Notes under the pieces: model-generated
Databases searched by the model: none
What the model was told of the DNA's origin: nothing
What the model saw: the letters and a program-made list of their open reading frames with translations, nothing else
NCBI RefSeq assembly: GCF_014863605.1
Contig: NZ_CP062252.1
Location: 2,241,001-2,305,000 of the forward strand
DNA length: 64,000 nucleotides
Reading direction: 5' to 3'
DNA from: Pseudomonas allokribbensis
GTDB lineage: Bacteria > Pseudomonadota > Gammaproteobacteria > Pseudomonadales > Pseudomonadaceae
Part shown: positions 33,907-43,193 of the stretch, one piece after another
How the letters are laid out: each line of letters starts with the position of its first letter
How positions within the stretch are numbered: the first letter of the stretch is position 1
Program-made: the position numbers and the translations under genes

Positions 33907-34497
33907 TTGGCAGCCACGCTCAGCGACAACCCAGCCATGACCACCATTTTTCTTTCTGGCCCGCTTATCAAGCTCTTTGGCCGAGTTCACTATCGTGAGC
34001 TTGGCAGCAGATCCGTGGGCGAGGCCTTCAAGGCTCTCAAGTGCACCCTGGAAGGATTTGAGGCGGCGATCAAGGACCTTGAAGGAAAGGGGATGCGTTT
34101 CGCGATTTTCAGAAATCGGAAAAACGTAGCTGAAAAAGATTTCGGCCTCGGCGGAACCCAGGAAATTCGCATAGTCCCCGTCATTTGTGGCAGCAAGCGG
34201 ACAGGCCTTCTTCAAACAATTATTGGTGCGGTTCTGGTCGTGGCCGGCTCGTACTTTGGGCAGCCCTGGGCCGTGCAATTAGGTGCTGGTCTGGTAGCTG
34301 GTGGCGTCATTCAGATGCTCAGCCCTCAAGCGAAGGGTTTGAAGCAGAGCGCATCCCCTGAGAATGCACCGTCCTACGCCTTCGGTAGCGCCAAGAACAC
34401 CACGGCCAGCGGCAACCCGGTGCCGATCTGCATCGGCGAACGCCGGTGGGGCGGGATGATCATCTCTGCCTCGATCCTGGCTGAAGACAAAGTGTAA
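33907..34497 (+). CDS. Tail assembly protein I-like
   Basis: 196 aa from TTG 33907 (GGAGAAA upstream). FLSGPLIKLFGRVHYREL, the membrane-like Gly/Ala segment (LLQTIIGAVLVVAGSYFG) and GNPVPICIGERRWGGMIISA are typical of lambda gpI family tail proteins. It is separated from K by the accessory island but directly precedes J apart from one moron. Confidence 0.82.
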   Translation: MAATLSDNPAMTTIFLSGPLIKLFGRVHYRELGSRSVGEAFKALKCTLEGFEAAIKDLEGKGMRFAIFRNRKNVAEKDFGLGGTQEIRIVPVICGSKRTGLLQTIIGAVLVVAGSYFGQPWAVQLGAGLVAGGVIQMLSPQAKGLKQSASPENAPSYAFGSAKNTTASGNPVPICIGERRWGGMIISASILAEDKV

Positions 34498-34502
34498 AAG
34501 GC

Positions 34503-34781
34503 CTATGGCTGGTGCAAGGCGGAAGGCCGCGGTTGCTTCTTGAAGTTTGACGTCCGAATGTACCGGGCAAGCATCCACAGGCCGCTACCAACTGCGGCAT
34601 ACACAAGAGAAAAGAACAACTCGACCACCCCTGCAACAAGCTGTGAGGGCGTCAGATATTTGGAGAGCACTGTTATTGAAGAGGTGATGATTGTGTATGC
34701 GGTGTAAATCCACAACACAGCAGATATTGCGTACACCGGTAGCGAAAGGACAGTTCGTAGCCAATTCGAAACTTTATTCAT
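34503..34781 (-). CDS. Two-span membrane protein between tail genes I and J
   Basis: 92 aa. Hydrophobic segments at about 10-35 (VLSLPVYAISAVLWIYTAYT) and 47-70, then a basic tail. AGGAAG lies 9 nt before the start. Sits alone on the opposite strand between I and J. Probable moron; a superinfection-exclusion role is possible but not shown. Confidence 0.6.
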   Translation of the reverse strand: MNKVSNWLRTVLSLPVYAISAVLWIYTAYTIITSSITVLSKYLTPSQLVAGVVELFFSLVYAAVGSGLWMLARYIRTSNFKKQPRPSALHQP

Positions 34782-34878
34782 AAGCAGTTACTTCCTTGAT
34801 GACTGAATCGAGCGCCGCATCGTAGTAGGGCGCTGCGAACGAATTCTATCATCACGACTTTTACAGAAATGCCATTAG

Positions 34879-34901
34879 GCCGCCCAAGAGGCGGTTTTTT
34901 T
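34879..34901 (+). terminator. Intrinsic terminator before gpJ
   Basis: CCGCC-loop-GGCGG followed by seven T, 17 bp before the J start. The same terminator-then-gene layout recurs at 33.87, 39.24 and 40.62 kb. Confidence 0.65.
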
Positions 34902-34917
34902 ATGCCTGGAGGAAAGC

Positions 34918-37900
34918 ATGGGCGCAGCGGAACAGATCGAGATCTACGGCGAGAAGGGCGGCAGTAGCAAGCCGAAGTCGCCGGTCGAAGCCAGCGACAG
35001 CCTGCGCTCGACCAACCTGGCAAAGTTGCTGATCGCCGTGGGTGAGGGCGAGTTCGACGGCATCCCGACTGATTACGACATCTACCTGGACAATACGCCG
35101 ATCCGCGATGCCAGTGGAAACTACAACTTCCCGAACGTGAAGTGGGACTGGCGGCCGGGTTCCGTGGATCAGACCTACATCCCGGGCATTCCGTCGGTGG
35201 AAAACGAGACGTCGCTGAACATCGAACTGCGCAGCGATGCACCGTGGGTGCGCTCGATCACCAACATCCAGTTGTCGGCGGTGCGCATGCGTTTGGCGTG
35301 GCCCGCGCTCCAACGTTCGGATGATCAGGGCAATGTCGGCGGCTACCGCATTGAGTACGCCATCGACGTGGCCACTGACGGCGGCGCCTATCAGCAGGTG
35401 CTGGTGGACGCCGTCGACGGCAAGACCACGACCCGTTACGAGCGCTCGCGCCGCATCGATCTGCCGGACGCCACCACGGGCTGGCAGATCCGTGTGCGCC
35501 GTCTGACGCCGAACCAGAACAGCAACAAGATCGCCGACACCATGTTGGTGGCCGGCTATACCGAGGTGATTGACGCCAAGCTGCGCTACCCGAACACCGC
35601 GCTGCTCTACATCGAATTTGATGCCGAGCAGTTCACCAACATCCCGGCCGTGACCGTGAAGTGCAAGGCTCGGCGCTGGATGGTGCCGAGCAACTACGAC
35701 CCGATCCTGCGCACTTACACCGGGACGTGGGATGGCTCGATGAAGTCGGCTTGGACGAATAACCCGGCGTGGATCACCTACGGCACCTGCACCGAAGACC
35801 GTTTCGGCTTGGGCAAGCGTATCAAGCCGTGGATGGTCGACAAGTGGGAGTTGTACCGGATCGCCCAGTACTCTGACCAGATGGTGCCGAATGGGCTGGG
35901 CGGTCAGGAGCCGCGATTCCTCTGCGACATGAACCTGCAGGGCAAGGCCGACGCCTGGTCACTGCTGCGCGACATCTCCGCGATTTACCGGGGCATGACG
36001 TACTGGGCTCAGGGCCAGCTGGTGATGCAGGCCGACATGCCGCGCGCACAGGACTTCGACTACGTGTTCACGCGGGCCAACGTCATCGACGGCAAGTTCT
36101 CCTACGGCAGCGCTTCGGCGAAGACCCGGTTCACCCGGGCGCTGGTCAGCTACGACAACCCCGCGAACAATTACGACACTGACGTCATTCCGTTCGCCGA
36201 CCTGGATCTTCAACGCCGTTATGGCGACCGGCCGACGGAACTGAGCGCCATTGGCTGCACCCGGGCGTCCGAGGCCCAGCGCCGAGGCAAGTGGGCGATT
36301 CTCAGCAACAACCAGGATCGTACCGTGTCGTTCAAGACCGGCATGGAAGGCGTGATCCCACTGCCGGGTCACATCATTCCGGTGGCGGACTCGTTGCTGG
36401 CCGGCCGAGAGGTTGGCGGGCGGATATCGTCGGCATCCGGCCGTGTGGTGACACTCGACCGTGATACCCAGGCCAAGGCCGGTGATCGGCTGATCATCAA
36501 CCTGCCGGACGGCCGCGCCGAAGGGCGTACTGTGCAAAGCGTCAACGGTCGCGCTGTGACGGTCACCGTCGCCTACAGCGAGCCGCCGATCGCGCAGTTG
36601 CAATGGGCAATCGACGCTGACGACCTCGCCATCCCGCTGTATCGCGTTCTGCGTACCAGGCGAACCACCGAGGGCGACTTCGAAATCAGCGCGTTGCAGT
36701 ACGACCCGAGCAAGTTCGCGCACATCGACACCGGAGCGCGCCTGGAAGAGCGGCCAATCAGCGTGATTCCAATCACCGTGGTTCCTCCGCCTACCAGTGT
36801 TGCGGTGGCCTCAACGTCTTCGGTGGTGCAGGGGCTGGCCGTGGCCACCATGACCATCAGTTGGCCTGCTGTGGACGGCGCGGTCGGATATGACGTGGAA
36901 TGGCGCAAGGACAGCGGCAACTGGATCAAGCTGCAGCGCACTGGCATGACCAACGTGGACGTGGTCGGCATTTACGCTGGCGCCTACGTGGCCCGCGTCC
37001 GCGCGGTGAGCGCTTTCGATATTTCGTCGATCTGGCGCAACTCTATCCTGACCAACCTTAGCGGAAAGCAGGGCCTGCCACCGGCGGTGTCATTTCTGAC
37101 CCCGACCAGTCTTGTTTATGGCATCAGAATGGCGTGGGGCTTCCCGCCAGGCGCTGAGGATACTCAGCGCACTGAGATCTGGTACAGCAAGACGACCTCA
37201 CGGGATGACGCAATCAAGCTTGGTGATTTTGCCTATCCGCAGGCATCGCACGAAATGCAGGGCATTCTCGCGGGGGCGAGTTTCTTCTTCTGGGCCCGCC
37301 TGGTGGATCGAACCGGCAACGTCGGGCCATGGTATCCGCAGGGTGTCGGCGTCAATGGCCAAGCCAGCTCGGATCAGAGCGAGTATGAGAAATACTTCTC
37401 TGGCCAGATCGGCGAGTCTGCGCTGGGCAAACACCTGAATGACCGTATCGAGCTGATCGATGGCCCGGCGGATCTGCCTGGCTCGGTGAATAACCGTATC
37501 CAGGTTGTCACGGGTGAAGTGGATGCGATCTCGGAAAAGGTCGACGGCGTATTCGCACAGGTCAATCCACCTTTGGCGGGTGAAACCGCAGGGTTTGCGG
37601 GTTCAACTGAGGCGTTTGTCGGCGTGTGGTCGTTGCAGTCTGCGGTGATCGAGGGCGACGTGGCCACCGGCAAGCGTGTCGACAACGTTCAGGTTGAGGT
37701 GGGTAAGAACAGCGCCGTCGTTCAGCAGGTTAGCCAGGCGCAAGTTGCGTTAGATGGAAAGGCCTCGGCTATGTGGTCGGTGAAGATGCAGGTCGATTCC
37801 AACGGTCGATACGTCGCAGCGGGCATTGGTCTGGGCATCGAGAACGGGCCGGCGGGTTTGCAGAGCCAGTTCCTGGTCAGCGCCGATCGCTTCGCGGTCG

Positions 37901-38193
37901 TGAACGGGTCGGGCGGAAGCCCCACGGCGCCGTTTGTGGTGCAAGACGGGCAAGTATTCATCAACCAAGCGTTCATCAACACGGCGTTCATCAAGGAGTT
38001 GATTCTGGGTATGACGCTCAAGTCGGCCGCTCTGAACAACCAAGGATTGCCGCTACTGGAAATCAACATTCCGGCAGGCACTTTCACGCTGCGCGGGCAA
38101 TCCAGCACGGGCTACACGCTGCTCAACAACAACGGGATCTACGTGTATGACCTGAACTACATCGAGCGTGCAGCTCTCGGGAAGATGACGTAA
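34918..38193 (+). CDS. Host specificity/tail tip protein J
   Basis: 1091 aa. Typical gpJ order: N-terminal YGEKGGSSKPKSPVEASDSL, the phage-tail_3 region (WAQGQLVMQADMP, TRANVIDGKFSYGS about residues 360-395), fibronectin-III-like repeats (about 620-800) and a C-terminal DUF1983-like domain (SAMWSVKMQVDSNGRY, GVGLG-type FLVSADRFAVV). Contacts the receptor. A decayed 0.3-kb homologue of residues about 358-455 exists at 50495-50795. Confidence 0.92.
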   Translation: MGAAEQIEIYGEKGGSSKPKSPVEASDSLRSTNLAKLLIAVGEGEFDGIPTDYDIYLDNTPIRDASGNYNFPNVKWDWRPGSVDQTYIPGIPSVENETSLNIELRSDAPWVRSITNIQLSAVRMRLAWPALQRSDDQGNVGGYRIEYAIDVATDGGAYQQVLVDAVDGKTTTRYERSRRIDLPDATTGWQIRVRRLTPNQNSNKIADTMLVAGYTEVIDAKLRYPNTALLYIEFDAEQFTNIPAVTVKCKARRWMVPSNYDPILRTYTGTWDGSMKSAWTNNPAWITYGTCTEDRFGLGKRIKPWMVDKWELYRIAQYSDQMVPNGLGGQEPRFLCDMNLQGKADAWSLLRDISAIYRGMTYWAQGQLVMQADMPRAQDFDYVFTRANVIDGKFSYGSASAKTRFTRALVSYDNPANNYDTDVIPFADLDLQRRYGDRPTELSAIGCTRASEAQRRGKWAILSNNQDRTVSFKTGMEGVIPLPGHIIPVADSLLAGREVGGRISSASGRVVTLDRDTQAKAGDRLIINLPDGRAEGRTVQSVNGRAVTVTVAYSEPPIAQLQWAIDADDLAIPLYRVLRTRRTTEGDFEISALQYDPSKFAHIDTGARLEERPISVIPITVVPPPTSVAVASTSSVVQGLAVATMTISWPAVDGAVGYDVEWRKDSGNWIKLQRTGMTNVDVVGIYAGAYVARVRAVSAFDISSIWRNSILTNLSGKQGLPPAVSFLTPTSLVYGIRMAWGFPPGAEDTQRTEIWYSKTTSRDDAIKLGDFAYPQASHEMQGILAGASFFFWARLVDRTGNVGPWYPQGVGVNGQASSDQSEYEKYFSGQIGESALGKHLNDRIELIDGPADLPGSVNNRIQVVTGEVDAISEKVDGVFAQVNPPLAGETAGFAGSTEAFVGVWSLQSAVIEGDVATGKRVDNVQVEVGKNSAVVQQVSQAQVALDGKASAMWSVKMQVDSNGRYVAAGIGLGIENGPAGLQSQFLVSADRFAVVNGSGGSPTAPFVVQDGQVFINQAFINTAFIKELILGMTLKSAALNNQGLPLLEINIPAGTFTLRGQSSTGYTLLNNNGIYVYDLNYIERAALGKMT

Positions 38194-38489
38194 TGGACTA
38201 CTACGGCGCCAGAACGAAAAATGCCGCGGGGGTAGTGACCCTTGAATCTTCGATCATGACGGTTCGGTCGATCATCACGAGACAGGTCACCGTCCCGCCC
38301 ATCACCAGCGACTTCACCAGTTACCTCAACATGCCCGAAATCACCGCGCAGTCGTTTGTGTGCGTGACACTGCCAGACCCAACCAATGAAAACGCTGCTC
38401 TGCCTTCCGTGTTCTGGTCGGCAGGGCAGCTTCGGGTTCGGCGCGGTGCGGGTCTGGTGCTCAACGTTTTTATCCTGACCTACCAATAG
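38193..38489 (+). CDS. Small tail-tip accessory protein
   Basis: 98 aa. Overlaps the J stop (TAATG). MDYYGARTKNAAGVVTLES, ending LRVRRGAGLVLNVFILTYQ; beta-rich. Similar small genes follow J in Pseudomonas siphophages; role unknown. Confidence 0.65.
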   Translation: MDYYGARTKNAAGVVTLESSIMTVRSIITRQVTVPPITSDFTSYLNMPEITAQSFVCVTLPDPTNENAALPSVFWSAGQLRVRRGAGLVLNVFILTYQ

Positions 38490-38497
38490 GAGCAGGC

Positions 38498-39223
38498 ATG
38501 GACTATGGATTCAGATCGCGCAATGGTCAGAACTTCTTCCAGATCGACAGCGATAACAAGGTTCTGAATGTGGCCGGGTCCGGCACTTACACGATCGGAA
38601 AACCGCCGACGGCACCCGTCACAATCACCCAAGCAGTTATCACTTATCCGGCGCCAATCACCACGACCGATGCACCTCATGTTTTTCTCAACCCGAACGA
38701 CCAAGGGATGTATCACTCACTGGTCCAGATGGGTGGGCCGGGGAACTGGACAGGCTTCTATTTCAAGCTGCACCTGATGGCGCCGTTCAACAGTTCCGAT
38801 TGCAGCGGGCGGTGGTTGGTGGCGACATTCCGCTCAACCTCACCACCCAATGAATACGACTTGCGACTGCGTAATGCGGCCGGTGAGCAGATCTTCGTGG
38901 GGGCGGACAACCTGCTGGTGATGACCGGCTTGCCCGTTAACGAGGGATGGTCGCTGGATAATCGAGGTGGTTCAGTTTCGGGTGTCTATTGGAGTGGTTT
39001 CCAAATGCCCTGGACCGGCTCCTATGACGACTATTTTCTCGCTTCCACCTTACTGGGTGGGAAAAACTACAACGGCAACACTGCCCGGGAAACGCCTTGT
39101 GGGTTTCATGCGGGAGTGCGCAACACACTGAATGGGTATATGGGCGCGTTGCTGGGAACTGAAGCGGGCTCCGACAAGAATGGTCGGACAACTTTTGCCG
39201 CACGACCTATGCGTGCACTGTAG
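38498..39223 (+). CDS. Tail fibre-related protein
   Basis: 241 aa, beta-rich and Gly/Asn-rich (MDYGFRSRNGQNFFQIDSDN start, TGFYFKLHLMAP). AGGAG lies 9 nt before the start. It shares a short N-terminal resemblance (MDYYG/MDYGF) with the preceding gene. Position after J suggests a distal tail component. Confidence 0.6.
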   Translation: MDYGFRSRNGQNFFQIDSDNKVLNVAGSGTYTIGKPPTAPVTITQAVITYPAPITTTDAPHVFLNPNDQGMYHSLVQMGGPGNWTGFYFKLHLMAPFNSSDCSGRWLVATFRSTSPPNEYDLRLRNAAGEQIFVGADNLLVMTGLPVNEGWSLDNRGGSVSGVYWSGFQMPWTGSYDDYFLASTLLGGKNYNGNTARETPCGFHAGVRNTLNGYMGALLGTEAGSDKNGRTTFAARPMRAL

Positions 39224-39241
39224 AAGATCGACAGTACAACG

Positions 39242-39262
39242 ACCCGCCGAGGCGGGTTTTTT
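39242..39262 (+). terminator. Intrinsic terminator
   Basis: ACCCGCC-GA-GGCGGGT followed by T6, 24 bp before the tail fibre start. Confidence 0.65.
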
Positions 39263-39286
39263 ATTGACCAAAATTTGAGTAATCGC

Positions 39287-39901
39287 ATGAGTAAACAGAC
39301 GATTCAGCTCGGGACGGCTCCCACGGGAGCGGGTGGCGATACACCTCGAAGCGCGTTCACAAAAACGCAGAGCAACTTCGACGAGCTTTATGCCGCACTT
39401 GGTGCAAGCGGTAACCCCATGGCACTTCCCGCAACGCTACCTCTGGCGCAAGGCGGCACTGGCGGAACAACTCAAGCCACTGCGCGCGCCGGGCTTGGCC
39501 TTGGATCGGCCGCCGTTGCGGCAATTGTGGGAACCGTGTCGCAGTCAGGCGGTATTCCCACTGGCGCCATTATTGAGTCCGGATCGACTGCGAACGGGCA
39601 ATACACAAAGCTTGCGGACGGCACGATGTTTTGCTGGCTGCTCATCACTGGGCTCTCTATCGCGATGAACTCAGGGTATGGCGGCGGCATCGTTGGTACG
39701 CAGAACTGGGCTTACCCCGTAGGTTTTGCGTCGACGCCCGTGGTGTTTATGGGGGCAAGGGCTGCGGGTAAGTTCACGACCACCTCACCGGCTGACGCAA
39801 CGTCTGCCACGCTTGGTTCGTTTTTGGTGTTCGACCCTGCGGGCGGCGTCTATACCGGATCCTTCAACTGTTTCTTTTTTGCCTCAGGGCGGTGGAAATA
39901 A
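39287..39901 (+). CDS. Tail fibre protein
   Basis: 204 aa from Met 39287. The N-terminal motif PTGAGGDTPRSAFTKTQSNF, then GGTGGTTQATARAGLGLG, is common to tail fibre proteins. The C-terminal end (GYGGGIVGTQNWAYPVGF, SFNCFFFASGRWK) is a receptor-binding tip type fold. It overlaps the next gene by one base. Confidence 0.78.
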   Translation: MSKQTIQLGTAPTGAGGDTPRSAFTKTQSNFDELYAALGASGNPMALPATLPLAQGGTGGTTQATARAGLGLGSAAVAAIVGTVSQSGGIPTGAIIESGSTANGQYTKLADGTMFCWLLITGLSIAMNSGYGGGIVGTQNWAYPVGFASTPVVFMGARAAGKFTTTSPADATSATLGSFLVFDPAGGVYTGSFNCFFFASGRWK

Positions 39902-40236
39902 TGAAAATCAACCTTTCCCCCCAGCGTCGTGATGACACCTTGTCGATGTCGCGCGCTGGTGCGGTGCTCACGATAAACGGCGAGGCTTTCGACTTCTCGG
40001 CAATGTCGCCCGGGGACACGCTTCCTCTCGGTGCCGTGAAGTCAGAGTGGTTTGTAGGCCCGGTGGAAAACGTCGCGGGTGAGCTTGAGCTGACACTGCT
40101 TCTTCCATTGCCGGTCAATTTCAGCCAGGAGCAGGCGTTCCCCGAGCCGCTGCTGAATGTTCAGGATGGGCCAGTGGCCTTGCCGCAGCCGTTGCCTGCA
40201 CCCGATACAGTGCAGGTCGGAGGGTTTGAAGCATGA
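39901..40236 (+). CDS. Tail fibre-associated protein
   Basis: 111 aa from Met 39901, start coupled to the fibre stop (TAATG). MKINLSPQRRDDTLSMSRAG then a Pro-rich end. Likely a fibre assembly partner; conserved downstream of fibre genes in pseudomonad phages. Confidence 0.65.
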   Translation: MKINLSPQRRDDTLSMSRAGAVLTINGEAFDFSAMSPGDTLPLGAVKSEWFVGPVENVAGELELTLLLPLPVNFSQEQAFPEPLLNVQDGPVALPQPLPAPDTVQVGGFEA

Positions 40237-40598
40237 ACATCGACTGGTCCCAGCTCATCACCAAATCAATGAAGGACGCCGCCGAGCAGGCCGCTCAGCT
40301 GTCGGCAGCCAAAGTCGAGCTGTCCTCTCGAAACACCCGAGCGCTGGCGCAGATCTCCCGCATTCAGGAGCGCATCGACACCATCGGTTACGGCATCGAC
40401 GCAGGCGAGGCGACACCCGAGGATGAAGCCGAGCAGTCCGCGTTACTGGTCAACGTGAAGGCGTGGAAAAACTACAAGTTTGCCTTGGGCAAAGTCACGG
40501 TTCAGCCGGGCTGGTATGCGGCGCCGGTATGGCCCACCGAGCCGAAAGCTCCCGTAATTGTGGCCGACCCACAGACAGTGGCTGCCGATCTCGCCTGA
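40233..40598 (+). CDS. Tail fibre assembly protein/chaperone
   Basis: 121 aa. The N-terminal part is helical and Ala-rich; the C-terminal WKNYKFALGKVTVQPGWY and APVWPTEPKAP match caudovirus tail fibre assembly chaperones (Tfa-like ends). Overlaps the previous gene by four bases. Confidence 0.72.
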   Translation: MNIDWSQLITKSMKDAAEQAAQLSAAKVELSSRNTRALAQISRIQERIDTIGYGIDAGEATPEDEAEQSALLVNVKAWKNYKFALGKVTVQPGWYAAPVWPTEPKAPVIVADPQTVAADLA

Positions 40599-40617
40599 AT
40601 TCAATAGCCGCACGACG

Positions 40618-40644
40618 CACCCGCCATTGAGCGGGTATTTTTTT
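40618..40644 (+). terminator. Terminator before endolysin
   Basis: CACCCGC-CATTGA-GCGGGTA followed by T7, just ahead of the lysis genes. Confidence 0.65.
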
Positions 40645-40658
40645 GCCTGGAGAAACCT

Positions 40659-41207
40659 ATGCCGATCACTCAGCAGCAGTTGCTGCAGATCCTCCCGAAC
40701 GCCGGCCAACGAGCCGGCGTTTTTGCACCTGCCCTCAATACGGCGATGCAGCGTTACCAAATTGTTGGCACCAAGCGCGTTGCCGCGTTCATCGCCCAAA
40801 CCGGTCATGAATCCGGCCAATTGCGCTGGGTGCGCGAGATCTGGGGGCCGACGGATGCCCAGCGCGGATACGAAGGTCGCAAAGACCTGGGTAATACCGC
40901 GGCGGGTGACGGCCGGAAGTACTGTGGTCGTGGTCTGATCCAGATCACCGGTCGGACGAACTACGCCGCGTGCGGCGAGGCGCTGGGCCTGGACCTGATC
41001 AACCAGCCTGAGCTGCTGGAGCTGCCGCAACATGCGGCGATGTCGGCAGCCTGGTGGTGGGCCGCGCACGGCCTGAACACGTTGGCCGATGCCGGTGACA
41101 ACGCGAATATCGGTAGCATCATCAACACCGGCCGGCGCGGACGCACACCGAACGGTGCTGGCGAGCGCCAAGCTTTCTATGAGAAAGCACTGAGGGTGCT
41201 GGCGTGA
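40659..41207 (+). CDS. Endolysin, glycoside hydrolase family 19
   Basis: 182 aa. GH19 chitinase-class lysozyme: AAFIAQTGHESGQLRWVREI carries the catalytic Glu, RGYEGRKDLGNT, then YCGRGLIQITGRTNY and INTGRRGR. It cuts the peptidoglycan backbone after holin opening. No signal peptide. The stop overlaps rz by four bases. Confidence 0.9.
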   Translation: MPITQQQLLQILPNAGQRAGVFAPALNTAMQRYQIVGTKRVAAFIAQTGHESGQLRWVREIWGPTDAQRGYEGRKDLGNTAAGDGRKYCGRGLIQITGRTNYAACGEALGLDLINQPELLELPQHAAMSAAWWWAAHGLNTLADAGDNANIGSIINTGRRGRTPNGAGERQAFYEKALRVLA

Positions 41208-41716
41208 TCGCCGTTCCGTGGAAAACGATCGGCGCGCTGGTGCTGGTGTTCGCCGGCGCCGGCGGCGCCTGGCAGCTTCAGGACTGGCGCTACGGGAAAC
41301 AGTTGGCGGAGCAGGCGCGGCAGCACACCGAAACCCTCAATCAGCTGACCCTGGCCGCCGCCACAGCCCGGCAGGCCGAGCAGGACAAGCGGCTGGCGCT
41401 GGAGCAGCGCCTGTCAGCCAGCGAGCAAACCCACTACAAGGAACTGAGCGATGCTCAAAAGAACCAGGATCGCCTGCGCGATCGCCTTGCCACTTCTGAT
41501 TTGCGGCTGTCAGTCCTCCTCGATGCGGGTTCAGCCGGCGGCTGTTCAGTGCCTGCCACCACCAGCGCCGGCAGCGTGGTTCATGGCCCCGTACGAGCCG
41601 AACTTGACCCGGCGCATGCTCAACGAATTATCGGCGTCACCAATGACGGCGACCGGGGGCTGATTGCCCTCGCGGCCTGTCAGGAATACGCCAAAGAAGT
41701 CTCAACACCGAAGTGA
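41204..41716 (+). CDS. Rz inner-membrane spanin
   Basis: 170 aa. N-terminal membrane anchor (IGALVLVFAGAGGAWQLQDW) and a long periplasmic coiled coil (AATARQAEQDKRLALEQR), ending in a short globular part. With Rz1 it bridges inner and outer membranes and fuses them at the last step of lysis. Confidence 0.87.
   Translation: MIAVPWKTIGALVLVFAGAGGAWQLQDWRYGKQLAEQARQHTETLNQLTLAAATARQAEQDKRLALEQRLSASEQTHYKELSDAQKNQDRLRDRLATSDLRLSVLLDAGSAGGCSVPATTSAGSVVHGPVRAELDPAHAQRIIGVTNDGDRGLIALAACQEYAKEVSTPK
41451..41663 (+). CDS. Rz1 outer-membrane spanin, embedded in rz
   Basis: 70 aa in a different frame, wholly inside rz. Starts MLKRTRIACAIALPLLICGC, a lipoprotein signal with lipobox LICGC, followed by a short Pro-rich mature part (CLPPPAPAAW). 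Complete nesting is one of the known Rz/Rz1 layouts. Confidence 0.85.
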   Translation: MLKRTRIACAIALPLLICGCQSSSMRVQPAAVQCLPPPAPAAWFMAPYEPNLTRRMLNELSASPMTATGG

Positions 41717-41722
41717 AAAAGA

Positions 41723-41760
41723 GCGGCCGGTCCGGATGCGTCAGCATCCGGATCGACCGC
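41723..41760. terminator. Long GC hairpin between rz and the toxin gene
   Basis: GCGG with CGGTCCGGATGC, loop GTCA, GCATCCGGATCG with CCGC. There is no clear T run. It separates the convergent lysis and ADP-ribosyltransferase genes. Confidence 0.4.
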
Positions 41761-41821
41761 CGTCCCTATCAGCTTGGGAAGCTGCGAGACTGACTTCTTT
41801 TCAAGTCGGATGTGGAGCGTT

Positions 41822-42754
41822 TCAGTCAAACAAATTCCCGAGCGATCCCCCGCCAACTCCTTCTTCGTCATCATTAGTTTCCTCAAGGGGGTACGTGTAA
41901 CCATGATTTTTAAGGTTGTATAAAGCGGGACGGGGGGACTTGAATGAGCTCTCTTTTTCCAGTCCTCTTTTTACGATGTCCAACTGATGCTTATATGCAA
42001 GGGTCTTGACTGAGTGTTCGTTGTAATACCAATGCAGGAAATAAAAAGTGCACCCATCCATAAACGAATTTCCATGCCAGCTTCGCGATATTCTGGCCGC
42101 CGCCAGCACATCGTCGGGAGCGACATTCATTGTGGCAACCTCGTGGGCGTATATCAATGATTGCGCTTGCGAGGGGTTACGACCCACGCTGTTGCGACTG
42201 AACCCGATATCAGCTTGCAGACTGTGAGTATCATAATAGTTGGAACATGCAACGAGATATACGTAGGTTACGCTCTCGGGAGTCGGCTGGCCCGGTACTT
42301 TTGCGGGTAATAAGGCTGCCACTGTAAGGTCCCGTGTCAAACACACGGTAGAGGGTGGATGGATATCAGCTTGTTCTGTTCGATATATAGGGCGAGGGTG
42401 GTCATTGTGAGGATTGCGCGGACTAAAGCCCGTCTCGAAAACACACGCTGGTACTCGAGTGTCACTTCGAAACAATAACAACTCTTCCCCTGTCAGCAAT
42501 GCCGTAGGTGGTATCACCACGTAATTGTACGCCAACGTTTCGTTCATAAATGCTATGTTGGTAGGTGGGTGTCGAATATTTTCATAAGCTGCCCGCTCAG
42601 CGTCATCAGGTGCATAAGGAGGCTTTGCTTGGGACTCTTGATACTTCCTTGACTCGTATTTTCGACGAAGACGATCACGAGCCGCATTAGCATCTGTAAT
42701 TTGCTTCTGGCGATTCAATCGTTGCAGCATCTGATAATGCAATTCTTTTCCCAT
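41822..42754 (-). CDS. Putative ADP-ribosyltransferase toxin/effector
   Basis: 310 aa from Met 42754 (AAAGGGCG upstream). The central half follows the R-S-E class ART order: LLLFRSDTRVPACVFETGF (Arg and the RxDxR-P...F..GF box, about residues 95-115), PPSTVCLTRD (Ser-Thr strand), VTYVYLVACSNYYD, and AHEVATMNVAPDDVLAA (candidate catalytic Glu). The N-terminal 60 residues are charged and helical; the C-terminal part is Tyr/His-rich. No signal peptide. GC lower than the phage genes. Probably a lysogenic-conversion gene at the prophage end that modifies a host or competitor target. The family call is by pattern only. Confidence 0.6.
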   Translation of the reverse strand: MGKELHYQMLQRLNRQKQITDANAARDRLRRKYESRKYQESQAKPPYAPDDAERAAYENIRHPPTNIAFMNETLAYNYVVIPPTALLTGEELLLFRSDTRVPACVFETGFSPRNPHNDHPRPIYRTEQADIHPPSTVCLTRDLTVAALLPAKVPGQPTPESVTYVYLVACSNYYDTHSLQADIGFSRNSVGRNPSQAQSLIYAHEVATMNVAPDDVLAAARISRSWHGNSFMDGCTFYFLHWYYNEHSVKTLAYKHQLDIVKRGLEKESSFKSPRPALYNLKNHGYTYPLEETNDDEEGVGGGSLGNLFD

Positions 42755-43193
42755 GATACGCCCTTTATGTCTAGTCAGCCTGGCTGGCCCGATAATGCTA
42801 AGTGTTATATTTTTTTTTGAGCGACGGTCAGGTAAGGCAAAAACAGGCGAGGAGTCGAAGCTCACGAGTTGTAATTTAGTATTCCCAGTCTGTCTTCAAA
42901 ACAGCATCCCCGAGCGCTGATACATTTCGTATAAAGCCTAGCATCGGTACTGGTGCAATGTAGAAAATAAAAAATCAGCGCCATTCTATCTACATAGCTT
43001 CGCTTCAACGGCGCGCAGTTCTTCGCGGGCATCTGATCCAGGTTGGAAGAGGAGGTCATGGGCTAAAGCGGCCCCGAAGGAGTTAGGAAGGGGTTCGAAT
43101 CCCTATCCAAGCAGTCAGTGGCGACACCCGATTAATAGGGGCGGGCTAGATCACTGAGTCCGTACCGGATGTGGCTGATAGCTGGCACCGAAG
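42755..43193. other. AT-rich gap with no convincing gene
   Basis: About 440 bp upstream of the ART gene. It holds probable promoter sequence (T-rich run near 42808) and, around 43072-43110, a tRNA T-arm-like stretch (GGGGTTCGAATCCC) without a complete tRNA. I see no supported ORF. Confidence 0.4.

Noticed and set aside
43072..43113. tRNA 3' end or second attachment core (GGGGTTCGAATCCC)
   Set aside because: The T stem has mismatches and no acceptor/CCA end or upstream tRNA parts fit. Noted only as T-arm-like sequence.
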